64,000 bases of DNA from Palleronia abyssalis (GCF_900302445.1 NZ_ONZF01000012.1:1-64000); one strand, 5' to 3'; positions 1-8,807 are shown, counted from the first letter of the stretch. Numbers and translations: made by a program. The notes: a model not told the origin generated them from the letters alone.

Positions 1-190
1 CCTTCAGCCGCTTGGCCTCCGCCGCCGTCATGCCGCCGAACTTGGCTTTCCAGTTGTAAAAGGTGCCTTCGGACATCCCGTTCGGCGCTACAAACGGTCC
101 CCCGGACCGTTTGCTTGACGCTTGAACCGCGGCACAGGTCAGCGCATTTTACGCCTGCCTCGTGCTCGCCCAGGATGCCCCCTCTTGTCT
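1..190 (-). pseudogene. IS3-family transposase OrfA, interrupted fragment
   Basis: Reading the minus strand from about 190 down to 1 gives an IS3-type OrfA helix-turn-helix protein: GILGEHEAGVKCADLCR in one frame, then NGMSEGTFYNWKAKFGG in another. The two parts would be contiguous in a normal OrfA. They are separated here by a 44-bp palindromic insertion (85-128) that shifts the frame. The first residues of the family (the usual T/S-E-E-Q-I-I stretch) also appear shortened. The gene runs off the left window edge, so the partner OrfB cannot be judged. It cannot make an intact protein. Confidence 0.75.
85..128. repeat. 44-bp palindromic element, copy 1
   Basis: The core at 91-113 is a perfect inverted repeat, CAAACGGTCC / 3-nt loop / GGACCGTTTG. 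Comparison with the expected OrfA protein places the insertion limits at about 85 and 128, a length of 44 bp. A second copy of the same length and similar core lies at 1686-1729. The exact ends are inferred from protein alignment by eye and could be off by a few bases. Confidence 0.65.
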
Positions 191-388
191 TATTGATGTC
201 TCAGCTCTTGTTGCATGATGGGAGCCACCACGCAGATCGCGCAAATCGGCGTGGTGGCGGGGGATGGATCGTACCCCTCTTGGTCGTCAGGGACCGTTGC
301 CGAGTATGGTTGCCCCCGCTTTGTCTTCGAACCTGAACGGATACCTGGGCTTCGGGCCCGCATGACAAGACGAGGTGGGAGATACTCC

Positions 389-889
389 ATGCAGGATGCA
401 ATCGGCGACGACGTTTCCAAGGCCGTGCTCGTTGCGTATTGCTCATTGATAAATGAGTACCGGCAGTTTCCGAATGATGCCGCTGGATTGGCCGCGCTTG
501 TGCAGTGGGCGTCGGATGATGTTGCGGTCATCGTCTTCGAAGCGTCCGGCGCATATCATCGGGAACTCGAGCGTCATTTGTCGCGCCGGGGATTGACCTT
601 CGCGAAGGTCGATCCCCGACAGGCACGACGGTTCGCGGAAGCGATCGGGCGTGTTGCCAAGACAGACCGACTCGACGCCGAGATGCTGGCCAGGATGGGG
701 GCTGCCCTGCAGCTCGAACCGACGGTGGCACAGCCTGAAGTCGTTGCAGATCTACGCGATTTACTGGTGTTCCGCCGAGGCCTGATCAAGGATCGCACCG
801 CCGCGAGAACGCGGCTCAAGATGGCAAGGCAAGTTTTGGCAAATGCGCTCCTGAGAGATGGACGAAAATGGGTTCCCGAACCTACTTGA
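389..889 (+). pseudogene. IS110-family transposase, C-terminally truncated
   Basis: The protein from the ATG at 389 begins with MQDAIGDDVSKAVLVAY and continues through the DEDD (RuvC-like) domain of IS110-family transposases: the early Asp (DVSK), FEASGAYHRELE, and the TDRLDAEMLARM segment. After about 165 residues it stops at 889. The second, C-terminal Transposase_20 domain that carries the essential Ser in this family is absent, whereas full-length relatives are usually about 320-400 residues. It is a dead fragment in a cluster of broken IS elements. The upstream in-frame ATG at 215 gives a low-quality extension and is not preferred. Confidence 0.75.
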
Positions 890-1145
890 TCATCACGGAT
901 ACTCGGCAGCATGCTGCGCAATCGCCTGCCGGGCGATGGATGGAGCGGACCTCGCGTTCGGGGCGTTCGGCCTTCAGCAGTTGCGACAGGGTCGGGATGG
1001 CTGCTTCGAAAGCCGGGGCACCTTGCTCGATCAGGTCGGTGACGGGTCACGCCAGAGGCGTGCCTTCGGCACGACGCCATGCCGTGCATCTTCAAGCTGC
1101 GCGAGCCATGATGACGATGGCGCCGCTGGCAGGATCATGACGCAT
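890..1145 (-). pseudogene. IS21-family helper ATPase IstB, N-terminal fragment
   Basis: On the minus strand an ATG at 1145, preceded by AAGGAGGCCACC, starts MRHDPASGAIVIM as in IS21 IstB. After at least one frameshift the reading continues as VTDLIEQGAPAFEAAIPT and SQLLKAERPEREVRSIHR, the N-terminal domain of IstB. It then degenerates at about 940 and ends near 890, before the Walker A motif. Its start overlaps the istA stop, the normal IS21 arrangement. The fragment abuts the IS110 fragment on the other strand, so one probably truncated the other. Confidence 0.65.
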
Positions 1146-2107
1146 GGTGGCCTCCTTCGGTCCGATTGCGCAGGCCATCATAGCGGTCGACATTCGCCTT
1201 TGGCTCGCGGCGCAGGGTCAGTGCCTGGGGGGTATCCAGTAGCGGTCCGCCAACCACCTTGCTGTCGACCAATCGGTGTGAGGCATGTTCAACACATGGG
1301 TCTTGGTCGCGACGCCTTCGGCCAAGGCCAGTTCCATGGCGGTGAGCACGGCCTGTTCGTCGCGCTGCAATACCAGGGCGAGGATGTCGACCATCTCGCG
1401 GTCACCGCCGGGCTTGCGCAACATGTGATCCTGCAACTGCCTGAAGGAAGGCGGCAGTTCCAGGAAGGGGGCGCCATTCCGAAGGGCCCCGGGCTTGCGT
1501 TGAACGATCGCCAGATAATGTCGCCAGTCGTAGATCATCCGCGGCGGCAGATGGTGGCTACGCTGGATCACGCGGGTATGTTCGCACAGGATACTGCCTT
1601 CGGCCGCGACAACCAGCCGGTCTGGATAGATCCGCAGGCTGACGGGACGGTTGGCGAATGACGCCGGAACGCTGTAGCCTTTGCGTCGGGGAAACGATCC
1701 CCCCGGATCGTTTCCTGATCCTCCTCATGCTCGAAGCTGATCAAACATGTGGGCGAGACGCGCTTGCTCAACTCGATGAAGCCGTCAAAGGCTGGCGGCA
1801 ACGGCATCAGCGCGGCCTGCTCCTCGGCCCAGACATCGGCGATCATGTCGGGCAGCGTGCCATGTGCGGTCTGGCGCCACAGCTCCAGGCAACTTTGCTC
1901 CAGCCAGTCATTCAGCGCTACAAGCCCAGGGAAGGTCGGCAACCCTTGCAAGATCTGGTCGCGGGAGTCGCGGACATTCTTCTCGACCCGGCCTTTCTCC
2001 CAACCGGCGGCGGGATTGCAGAACTCGGGCTCAAAGACGTAGTGGTTCGTCATGGCGAGGAAGCGCATGTTGACCTGCCGCTCCTTGCCGCGGCCGACAC
2101 GATCCCC
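1135..2107 (-). pseudogene. IS21-family transposase IstA, C-terminal half, frameshifted
   Basis: Minus-strand reading gives the C-terminal half of IstA: GRGKERQVNMRFLAM, FEPEFCNPAAGWEKGRVEKN (with the third catalytic Glu), the HGTLPDMIADVWAEE segment, then SFE. There a 44-bp palindromic element (1686-1729) interrupts it. Past that it resumes as GYSVPASF, RSHHLPPRMIYDWRHYL and RKPGALRNGAPFLELPP. A second frameshift lies near 1285, after which the normal tail (DTPQALTLRREPKANVDRYD) runs to a TGA at 1135 that overlaps the istB start. The N-terminal half is cut off at about 2107 by the end of an IS3-type element. Confidence 0.75.
1686..1729. repeat. 44-bp palindromic element, copy 2
   Basis: The core at 1690-1715 is a perfect 11-bp inverted repeat, GGAAACGATCC / CCCC / GGATCGTTTCC. 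Removing 44 bp restores the IstA reading S-F-E-R-K-G-Y-S-V-P in one frame, which sets the limits. It matches copy 1 (85-128) in length and in the core (AAACG-R-TCC...GGA-Y-CGTTT). Because 44 is not a multiple of 3, each insertion breaks its host gene. Confidence 0.7.
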
Positions 2108-2132
2108 TGAGCTACTCCCCATCCTTTGGACA
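2108..2132. mobile_element. Terminal inverted repeat of an IS3-family element
   Basis: The bases from TGAGCTACTCCCC to TTTGGACA (2108-2132) resemble the terminal repeats of IS3-family elements. They lie just past the OrfB stop (2147) and at the point where the IS21 istA homology is cut off. The IS3 copy therefore seems to have inserted into istA. The opposite end was not found, because the element is itself truncated near 2565. Confidence 0.5.
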
Positions 2133-2146
2133 GGAACCGTCGAAGT

Positions 2147-2567
2147 TTAAGCTACTTTCTGCACCTGCTGATCGGGTTGGTTGATATCATCTCTTTGCCA
2201 GTAGACCACCGCCGGCGGCCTGTCGCCAAGGGCGGAGTGTGGGCGTTGCCGGTTGTAGAAGGTCATCCATTTCCGGATGCCTGCCTTCGCCTCCGAGCCG
2301 GTTTCCCACGCGTGTAGGTAGACACACTCGTATTTCAGGGTCCGCCAAAGGCGCTCGATGAAGATGTTGTCGAGGAATCGCCCCTTTCCATCCATCGATA
2401 TGCGTATGCCGGTTCGGTGCAGACGGTCTGTCCAGGCGAAGGACGTGAACTGGCAACCCTGATCGGTATTCATGGGCCGAACTTGTGGATGGCTTCGTTC
2501 AGCGCGTCGACACAGAAGTCGGCCTCCAGCGTGTTCGAGATCCGCTAAGCCAGGACCTTTCGGATGA
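2147..2567 (-). pseudogene. IS3-family transposase OrfB, C-terminal part with stop and frameshift
   Basis: From about 2567 downward the minus strand reads RKVLA-stop-RISNTLEADF, where relatives have LAWRISN; a Trp TGG appears mutated to TAG. It continues DALNEAIHKFG, then a small deletion, then MNTDQGCQFTS, SMDGKGRFLDNIFIERLWR, YLHAWETG and FYNRQRPHSALGDRPP to the stop at 2147. This is the DDE integrase domain of OrfB, including the second Asp (TDQG) and the Glu (FIERLWR). The N-terminal part is missing and replaced at the junction by an IS1182-like fragment. Confidence 0.75.
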
Positions 2568-2733
2568 GCACCCGTTCGGGACGATCAAAGCCTGAATGGG
2601 GACCACCCACTATAAGATGCGACGGTCTAAGAACGTGCGAACGGGAATGGCGCGTTATGCCCTCGCCTACAACATCAGGATAATGCCAGCCGTGGTCGGT
2701 ATCCCAGGGCCGATGAGGGCTATGACGGTCTGA
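2563..2733 (+). pseudogene. IS1182-like transposase, C-terminal fragment
   Basis: The plus strand reads DEHPFGTIKA-stop-MGTTHYKMR, then NVRTGMARYALAYNIRIM, ending at TGA 2733. This matches the C-terminal end of IS1182-type transposases (EHPFGTIKxWMG...M..LKNVRTEMAL.VLAYN..R). The stop replaces the expected Trp (TGG to TGA). Only about 55 residues remain. The call rests on family memory and a short stretch. Confidence 0.55.
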
Positions 2734-3245
2734 CAGAGAGGCGTTCGCGAGAACATCAAACCAGAAAAACGCATGCGGCGCCAAGTCCGGGCGAAAGCTA
2801 TCCCGTCACGCCGGGCCAAGCGGGCTCTACACAACTGCGGCCCGCTGCGATTGCTGCTCCAAAGTCTTACCCCCCCGCAATCACCGTCACGGACACCGTC
2901 ATCTACCGCCTTTAAGTTCGGCCCGACTTGTATGCTGCCGATCTGGCGATGGCGGTGGCACATGGGCCTGGTATGCTGGCTTTTAAGTCGCGGAAATCCG
3001 CTTCAACAGAGATGCACGGGACGATCTGACCAAACCGTCTATTCGGTTTATCCAACTTCCGAAAGAAGAGGAGGGTACAGGCGACCAAGTGTCCGTTCGG
3101 GCGTGAAGGTTTCCGGATCGGCCATCTCTTTCGCTGATTATCTTCACCATCAAGTCAGGATTGGCACGGGCTCCCCGAAGGGCGTGGTTCCAAGCCGAGG
3201 TGTGGATTTTATCGTTTGCCATGAACAGATTGACCCTTCGAAATT
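2734..3245. other. Intergenic DNA, no recognisable gene
   Basis: This 512-bp stretch follows the last transposase fragment. Open frames on both strands exist but their translations are low-complexity or arginine/proline-rich and look random. It may be the tail of the decayed insertion sequences. I see no RNA gene, repeat or promoter that I can defend. Confidence 0.5.
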
Positions 3246-3476
3246 TCATCGTACCACTACGCTTGATACGGTGGGAGAAGTTTCCCGGCCGTCGACGGTG
3301 ACGGCGCAATTCACCCTGTGTTCCTCAAGCCAGTCTTTGACCTCGTCCCAGATGTCAGCTTGGGTGCAACTATTGTAACTCAGAGCGTCGATCAGTCTGA
3401 GTTCGAGGTCGCGCGGGACGTGTTCGGGCCATTCCTTCCTATTGGCGAAAGGTGTCGAAAATTCATGAAGATACAT
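3246..3476 (-). CDS. Small hypothetical protein (76 aa)
   Basis: The translation begins MYLHEFSTPFANRKEW and contains a balanced, protein-like middle (PRDLELRLIDALSY, DIWDEVKDWLEEH). A plausible ribosome site (GGGGA, about 7 nt upstream) precedes the ATG. The region has visibly lower GC than its surroundings, which suits acquired DNA. I do not recognise the family. There is no signal peptide or membrane segment. It lies alone between the IS graveyard and the nuo-like operon, on the same strand as the latter and downstream of it. Confidence 0.45.
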   Translation of the reverse strand: MYLHEFSTPFANRKEWPEHVPRDLELRLIDALSYNSCTQADIWDEVKDWLEEHRVNCAVTVDGRETSPTVSSVVVR

Positions 3477-3702
3477 GATAGTTTCCCCAGCGAATCACCC
3501 GAAGGTTGTATTTGTTCAACCTAGGGTAAACAAAGGTTACGATAGGGCAACTACTTTCTTCGGGCCTCAGCCCATTGGCACGTTCGTCGTTCGGTGCCGG
3601 ACACGCCTGGCGGTTGCTGATGATCGTCAACCGGGCTCTTTGCGTACTTGGTTTGGCTCAATATTGATCGAGATGGTTGTCCGCTGGCTGCGTCATTCGC
3701 GC

Positions 3703-5094
3703 CTAGGGAATCAGAGACGCGGGCATCCATGACCAGAATGGCGACCATGCCAAGCTGGCAATCAGCAGTAGCGCGAAGGCTGCCCAGAGGGTGCCGCGTG
3801 CGGTTCCGCCTAGGGTTCCGGCTTGGCCTTCCCCCCTGTCAAAGGCCGCGGGGCCGATGACGCGCAGGTAGTAGAAAAGCGATAGCACCGTGTTCGCGAC
3901 TGCGATGGTGGCAAGCCAAGCTAGCCCGCCCTCGAGCGTGGCCGCAAAAAGCGCGAACTTGCCCAGGAACCCCGCAAGGGGCGGGATGCCGACGAACGAC
4001 AGGAAGGCCAGCGTCACCGCCCCCATGGCGTAAGGTTGTGTGCGGAACAGCCCGCTGAAATCCGCCAAGGCCGTGCGCCCGCGCAGTTCGGCAATCGCGG
4101 CGAAAGCCAGGACGTTGGCGATGCCGTAGACTGTCATGAAGGCCAGCAGCGCCGGCAGCGCCTGTGGGACCGCGCCGGCCACTGCCACCGCCATCAGGGC
4201 GTAGCCTGTCTGGCTGACCGAAGACCATCCCAGAAGGCGTCGCACGTCATCCTGCCAGAGCGCCGAGAGGTTGCCGACCGTCATGGTTATTGCCGCCACC
4301 ACAGCGACGAGGAGAGGCAGCGTCTGGAGCCCCGGCACGAGCGAGATCACCCGGTAGAGCGCCACCGCCCCGGCGAGCTTGGGGATCACTGTCAGAAAGG
4401 CCGCCGCCGGAACGGGCGCTCCCTCGGCCACGTCCGGGACCCAGGTATGCCCGGGCACCGCGCCCAGCTTGAAGAACAGCGCCATCAGAACAAGCACAAG
4501 ACCGGTGACAGTTACGGGGTCGCTCGGAATTGATCCGGCCAGTTCACCGTAGTCCGAGCTGCCCGCCATGCCCATGACCAGCACGACCCCGATGACCATC
4601 AGGGCGTTCGCCAGAGCACCGATCAGGAAATACTTCATGCCGGCTTCGAGTGAGATCGCCCAGTCCCGGTGATAGGCGGCAAGCACGTAGCCCGTCACCG
4701 AAGACAACAGCATCGCGACTGTCAGTTGCATCAGGTCCGCCGCCCCGGCAATGGCCATGGCCCCAAGCGCGGAGAACAGGAGGATGGCGTAGAACTCGCC
4801 ATGGCGGCGGTCGGTGGCGAACCAGCGTGGCGCCATGCCGACACAGCAGATTGTCAGGCCGGGTATCGCCAGCCGTGCCCACGTGGTCGCCCCGTCGATC
4901 GCGAACGTCCCCGAGAACGTCAATCGTTCGGCCCCAGCCTGCCCCCAGGCGAGCACCATGGCCACGCCCAGCCCAGCCGCGGCAAGGGCCGCGCACCAGC
5001 CATGGCGGTCTTGCGGCAGGACCATCGCCAGAAGCAATATGGCCACCGCCGTAAACAATACCGCAAGCTCCGGGGCGAGATCGCCGATGGGCAT
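3703..5094 (-). CDS. nuoN: NuoN-like antiporter subunit of headless complex I
   Basis: A 463-residue polytopic membrane protein of the proton-conducting Nqo14/NuoN family, the innermost of the three antiporter-like subunits of the complex I membrane arm. The start is the ATG at 5094, one base after the nuoM stop. The family block VPDVAEGAPVPAAAFL (219-234) and two of the buried lysines (K209 in FFKLGAVP, K239 in VIPKL) are present. The conserved TM5 glutamate (GLELQSLALYV in usual NuoN) reads AMLLSSVTGYV here, with Leu129 in the Glu position. It is the last gene of the operon. Loss of TM5 Glu is unusual for a proton pump but is judged by eye. Confidence 0.85.
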   Translation of the reverse strand: MPIGDLAPELAVLFTAVAILLLAMVLPQDRHGWCAALAAAGLGVAMVLAWGQAGAERLTFSGTFAIDGATTWARLAIPGLTICCVGMAPRWFATDRRHGEFYAILLFSALGAMAIAGAADLMQLTVAMLLSSVTGYVLAAYHRDWAISLEAGMKYFLIGALANALMVIGVVLVMGMAGSSDYGELAGSIPSDPVTVTGLVLVLMALFFKLGAVPGHTWVPDVAEGAPVPAAAFLTVIPKLAGAVALYRVISLVPGLQTLPLLVAVVAAITMTVGNLSALWQDDVRRLLGWSSVSQTGYALMAVAVAGAVPQALPALLAFMTVYGIANVLAFAAIAELRGRTALADFSGLFRTQPYAMGAVTLAFLSFVGIPPLAGFLGKFALFAATLEGGLAWLATIAVANTVLSLFYYLRVIGPAAFDRGEGQAGTLGGTARGTLWAAFALLLIASLAWSPFWSWMPASLIP

Positions 5095-5095
5095 G

Positions 5096-6568
5096 TCAGC
5101 CCCCCGTGCCGATTGCCGGAAGCAGGGCGGCGGCATCGATCAGGGACAGTAGCCAAGTCGGCCAGATACCGATCAAAAGGACCAGGATCAGCATACCGGC
5201 CAGTAGCGCGGTCTCGGTTCGGTCGAGGTCGGTGAAGCCCGCACGCTCTCTGGGCAGGTCGCCAAAGAACATCTGCCGAAGCATTCGCAAGAACAGGGCC
5301 GCCGTGATCAGGATGCCAAGCAGCCCGATGGCCGCTAGCCATGGATAGACGCCGAAGGCCCCGAGGAAGATGTGCAACTCGGACACGAACCCCGCCAGGC
5401 CAGGCAGCCCCAACGAGGCGAAGGCCGCCAGCGTTGCGGCGCCGGTCAAGCGCGGCGCCGGGCCGGCGAGACCGCCGAAATTGGGCAGATGGTAATCCTC
5501 GGTCCGCTGCCAGACGGCGCCCGCGATCAGGAACAGCGCACCGGTGATAAGGCCGTGTGCGATCATCTCGAGCACCGCACCGGTCAGCGCAAGCTGGCGC
5601 GCCGTCTCGGTGCCGAGGGCCGAGCCCGCCACCGCGATGCCGAGAACCGTATATCCCATGTGGTTGACCGAGGTGTAGGCGATGCGGCGTTTGAGGTTGT
5701 CCTGCGCGAAGGCAACGATGCTGCCCCACAGGATCGAGACCACGCCCAGGATGGCCAGCGGCAAGGCCCAGCGGGCGAACGTCTCGGGCATCATCTGAAG
5801 CGGGATGCGGATCAAGCCGTAGGTACCCATTTTCAGCAGCACGCCGGCCAGGATCGCCGACGCCGGTCCCGGCGCGTTCACGTGGGCGGGCGGCAACCAT
5901 GTATGGACGGGGAACACGGGGGTCTTGATTCCGAAACCGATGACAAAGGCCAGGAAGACAAGACCCGGCCCAACACCCGCGGCCGCGAGGGGCGGGCTGT
6001 CGATGATAGCCCGCATGTCGAAGGTCAGCTGCGGCATGTTCAACGCCAGCACGATGAGGCCGATCAGGATCAGCAGCGATCCCGCGAGCGTATAGACGAA
6101 GAACTTGAGGGCGGCGTGCTGTGCCTCTCCGTGGCCCCAGCGGCCGATGAGGAAATACATTCCGACAAGGCTGAGGTCGAAGAAAACGTAGAAAACGATG
6201 AGATCAAGCGTGACGAACAGGCCGATGGACACCCCTGCGAGGAAGGCCATCCACGCGTAATATGCGCGTGCCGAATGCAGCTGCATCGGCCACGCGGTGG
6301 CGGCGACGAAAAGGAGCGCGCTCATCAAGGCCAGTGCCAGCGACATTCCGTCGACGCCCACGCGCCATGCAATCCCGAGGGACGGGATCCACGGCACTTC
6401 CGCCACTGCGCGGAAGCCATCGCCGCCGTTAAACCAGACCGCGATCAGCGCGACCAGGGCCAGCGCGGAGGCGCTTACCGCGGTCCAGCGTGATGTGCGT
6501 TCGCCCAACGGCACCATCGCAAGCAACAGTGACGCCAGCAGAGGGGCGAGAACGGCAAGTGTCAGCAT
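5096..6568 (-). CDS. nuoM: NuoM-like antiporter subunit of headless complex I
   Basis: A 490-residue NuoM/Nqo13 homologue with about 14 membrane helices. It keeps the channel lysines in FGIKTPVFPVHTWLPPAH (K215) and LLKMGTYG (K246) and the NLKRRIAYTSVNHMG block. The TM5 acidic residue is Asp131 (VFFDLSLVGMYFLI) where most NuoM have Glu. Length is normal (about 490-510). It sits between nuoL and nuoN with gaps of a few bases, so it is cotranscribed. The conserved charged axis suggests ion translocation is retained. Mrp-type antiporter MrpD is the alternative family, but the operon context favours NuoM. Confidence 0.9.
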   Translation of the reverse strand: MLTLAVLAPLLASLLLAMVPLGERTSRWTAVSASALALVALIAVWFNGGDGFRAVAEVPWIPSLGIAWRVGVDGMSLALALMSALLFVAATAWPMQLHSARAYYAWMAFLAGVSIGLFVTLDLIVFYVFFDLSLVGMYFLIGRWGHGEAQHAALKFFVYTLAGSLLILIGLIVLALNMPQLTFDMRAIIDSPPLAAAGVGPGLVFLAFVIGFGIKTPVFPVHTWLPPAHVNAPGPASAILAGVLLKMGTYGLIRIPLQMMPETFARWALPLAILGVVSILWGSIVAFAQDNLKRRIAYTSVNHMGYTVLGIAVAGSALGTETARQLALTGAVLEMIAHGLITGALFLIAGAVWQRTEDYHLPNFGGLAGPAPRLTGAATLAAFASLGLPGLAGFVSELHIFLGAFGVYPWLAAIGLLGILITAALFLRMLRQMFFGDLPRERAGFTDLDRTETALLAGMLILVLLIGIWPTWLLSLIDAAALLPAIGTGG

Positions 6569-6572
6569 GGAG

Positions 6573-8504
6573 TCAACCTCCCAGAATCAGCATCCCCACG
6601 GCCAGCCCGAAGCCGACCATGAGGATGGTGTAGTAGTGATGCGCGAACCCCGTCTGAAGCCGCCGCAGATCGGCCCCGGCCATGCCGGCGATGCGGCCGC
6701 CGCCCGAGGGCATCAGGTCGCTAATACGTTCGCCCGTACTGGCCCCAAGGGCAGCGAGCGCGGTACTGGCGCGCACGGCGATCCCAACGGCACCCTGCCA
6801 GGCTTGGATGCTTCCGCCTTTCGCGCGATCCGCCGCGCCGGGCGCGAGGCCATCGATGGTGTCGTCGTCGGCGCGCGCCAAGCGGCCCGACAGTCCAGTC
6901 GTCAAAGATGCGACGCCGCGCGGGATTAGGTCGATCACTCGGTCGTCGACTTGCGCGGCATTGTGGGCGAATGCGTGGAAGGGCCGGATCACGCCGTGCT
7001 CGTACAGGATGGGCAGGCCCAGCCAGTCCTGCGCCGGCGCTGCCGAGTCCGATCGCGCGACACGCACCCCCGCAAGGATACCCAGCGCCACGGAGGACAG
7101 CGACGCAATCAGTCCGAGGCGCGATCCGTTCGGCAGGTCCGCCCCAATCCACCGGGCGGCGGCTTCATGCACCGGCGGCCACCAAAGCGCCGACAGCACC
7201 AGCGTCGCGCCGGACAGAAGGGCCAGCCCGGCCAGTTCGCCGGGCAGGGCGCGGGCCTTCCTGTCATCGCCAAAGCCAAATCCAAAGGCGGAGACGGCAA
7301 AGCGCGTCGCGTAGGCCGCGCTCAACCCGCCTGCAAGGATGATTGCCGCCGCCCAGAACGGACCCGCGTGTTCCAGCGCCTTGACCATCTCCTCCTTGCT
7401 CCACCCGCCCGAGAGCGGTGGAGCGGCGGCCAGCGACAGGGCCCCGATCGCAACGAGCAAGGCGGTCGCGGGCATCGTTCGCCCGAGGCCCATCCGGCGC
7501 AGGTCGAAGCTGCCGCTCACGCGATGGGCCATTCCGGCAGCGCAAAACAACGCAGCCTTGGTCGCTGCATGGACGATAAGGTGCAGTACCGCGATGCCGG
7601 GATAGCCCGCACCCACGGTGGCGATCATCAGTCCCATCTGGGCCGATGTCGATCCCGCCAGCAGCTTCTTGGCGTGGGTCTGGCGCAGGGCGGCCCAGCC
7701 GCCCAGGATCGCGGTCGCGAGGCCAAGAACCATCGCGGCTGCCCCGAAGCCCGGCGCGGCGGAAAGCTGCGGTTGAAGCCGCGCCAGGATATAGGCCCCC
7801 GCCGCCACCATGGTCGCCGAGTGCAGCAGGGCCGAAACCGAGGTCGGACCGTCCATCGCCCGGAAGAGCCAAGGCGCGAAAGGCAGCTGACCGGCCTTCG
7901 ATATGGCGGCTAGCAGCAGCCCGAAGGCCGCCAGCGCCAGTGGCCAGCCCTCGAGCGTTCCGAGGGAGTCGTAGCCGATGTCGCCCGTACCTGCGAAGGT
8001 CGCCATAACGGCAAGGAACAACCCAAGATCGCCCGCGCGGGTCAGCACGAAGGCGAAATTAGCCGACAGGCCCGGTGCCTGCTGACGCCACTTGTGGCCG
8101 ATCAGCGCCCAAGAACAGGCGCCGACGATCTCCCACCCGATCAGCAGGGTTACCAGGTCCGCTGCAATCACGATGAGTTCCATCCCGCCGGTGAAGACAA
8201 GCATCAGACCCAAAAGGCGCGGCAGCCCGCGCTCGTCCTCGTGCGCAGCAGCATAGAAGATGATCGCCACGAGGATGGCGGGGATCAGGATCGCCACCGC
8301 CTGCGCCAGCGGCGGCAAGCCGGCCTGAAGCACCAGCGTCTCAGACCATGCGAACCGTCGGGCCTGGCCACCCGCGATCAGCGCCATTGTCAGCGTCGTT
8401 GCGGCGACGGCGACGGCCATGATGGCCAGCCGCACCCGCGTGCCCCCGATGGACCAGATCGCCAGACCCGCCAGAACGGGCAAATATGCCAATGCCCAGA
8501 TCAC
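6573..8504 (-). CDS. nuoL: NuoL-like antiporter subunit of headless complex I
   Basis: A 643-residue NuoL/Nqo12 homologue. It starts at a GTG (8504) that overlaps the nuoK stop as GTGA. Key residues are present: Glu125 in GWEIVGACSWALIG (TM5) and Lys203 in SKAGQLPFAPWL (TM7), followed by DGPTSVSALLHSATM. The C-terminal extension, equivalent to the lateral helix HL and anchoring TM16, is present, ending in a final hydrophobic segment (TILMVGFGLAVGMLIL). Full length therefore points to assembly into a complex I type arm. MrpA is a relative but is longer and carries extra domains. Confidence 0.9.
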   Translation of the reverse strand: MIWALAYLPVLAGLAIWSIGGTRVRLAIMAVAVAATTLTMALIAGGQARRFAWSETLVLQAGLPPLAQAVAILIPAILVAIIFYAAAHEDERGLPRLLGLMLVFTGGMELIVIAADLVTLLIGWEIVGACSWALIGHKWRQQAPGLSANFAFVLTRAGDLGLFLAVMATFAGTGDIGYDSLGTLEGWPLALAAFGLLLAAISKAGQLPFAPWLFRAMDGPTSVSALLHSATMVAAGAYILARLQPQLSAAPGFGAAAMVLGLATAILGGWAALRQTHAKKLLAGSTSAQMGLMIATVGAGYPGIAVLHLIVHAATKAALFCAAGMAHRVSGSFDLRRMGLGRTMPATALLVAIGALSLAAAPPLSGGWSKEEMVKALEHAGPFWAAAIILAGGLSAAYATRFAVSAFGFGFGDDRKARALPGELAGLALLSGATLVLSALWWPPVHEAAARWIGADLPNGSRLGLIASLSSVALGILAGVRVARSDSAAPAQDWLGLPILYEHGVIRPFHAFAHNAAQVDDRVIDLIPRGVASLTTGLSGRLARADDDTIDGLAPGAADRAKGGSIQAWQGAVGIAVRASTALAALGASTGERISDLMPSGGGRIAGMAGADLRRLQTGFAHHYYTILMVGFGLAVGMLILGG

Positions 8505-8806
8505 TGCTTCAAGGTCCCGATACTTTCGGTCATGTCCGCCTGCCGCTTGCGATACACGGCCACGATCAACGCGAAGCCGATGGCCATTTCGACGGCCATC
8601 ACCGCCATGACAATGATCGCCATCAGCTGCCCCTCCGGCATCCCGCCGAGCGATTGCGACCAGAAGCCGACGACAGCAAGAAGGGCACCGTTCAGCATCA
8701 GTTCGAGCCCCATCATAAGCATGACGAAGCTTTGCTGGCTGAGTGCGCCGTACAGGCCGATGCCGATAAGCGCGGCGGCCGCGAGAAGCACGATCGTCAG
8801 CGTCAT
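8501..8806 (-). CDS. nuoK: NuoK-like subunit of headless complex I
   Basis: A 101-residue, three-helix NuoK/Nqo11 homologue, the usual family size. It starts at the ATG at 8806, one base past the nuoJ stop; a longer frame upstream overlaps nuoJ and is rejected. Both glutamates of the central hydrophilic axis are conserved: Glu35 in MMGLELMLNG and Glu73 in MAVEMAIGFALIV. In complex I these link the quinone chamber to the antiporter subunits. Its stop overlaps the nuoL start. Confidence 0.92.
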   Translation of the reverse strand: MTLTIVLLAAAALIGIGLYGALSQQSFVMLMMGLELMLNGALLAVVGFWSQSLGGMPEGQLMAIIVMAVMAVEMAIGFALIVAVYRKRQADMTESIGTLKQ

Positions 8807-8807
8807 C

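Noticed and set aside
2773-3378. Plus-strand frame of 201 codons after the IS graveyard
   Set aside because: Arg/Ser/Pro-rich translation with no motif, no ribosome site and overlap with a better candidate on the other strand.
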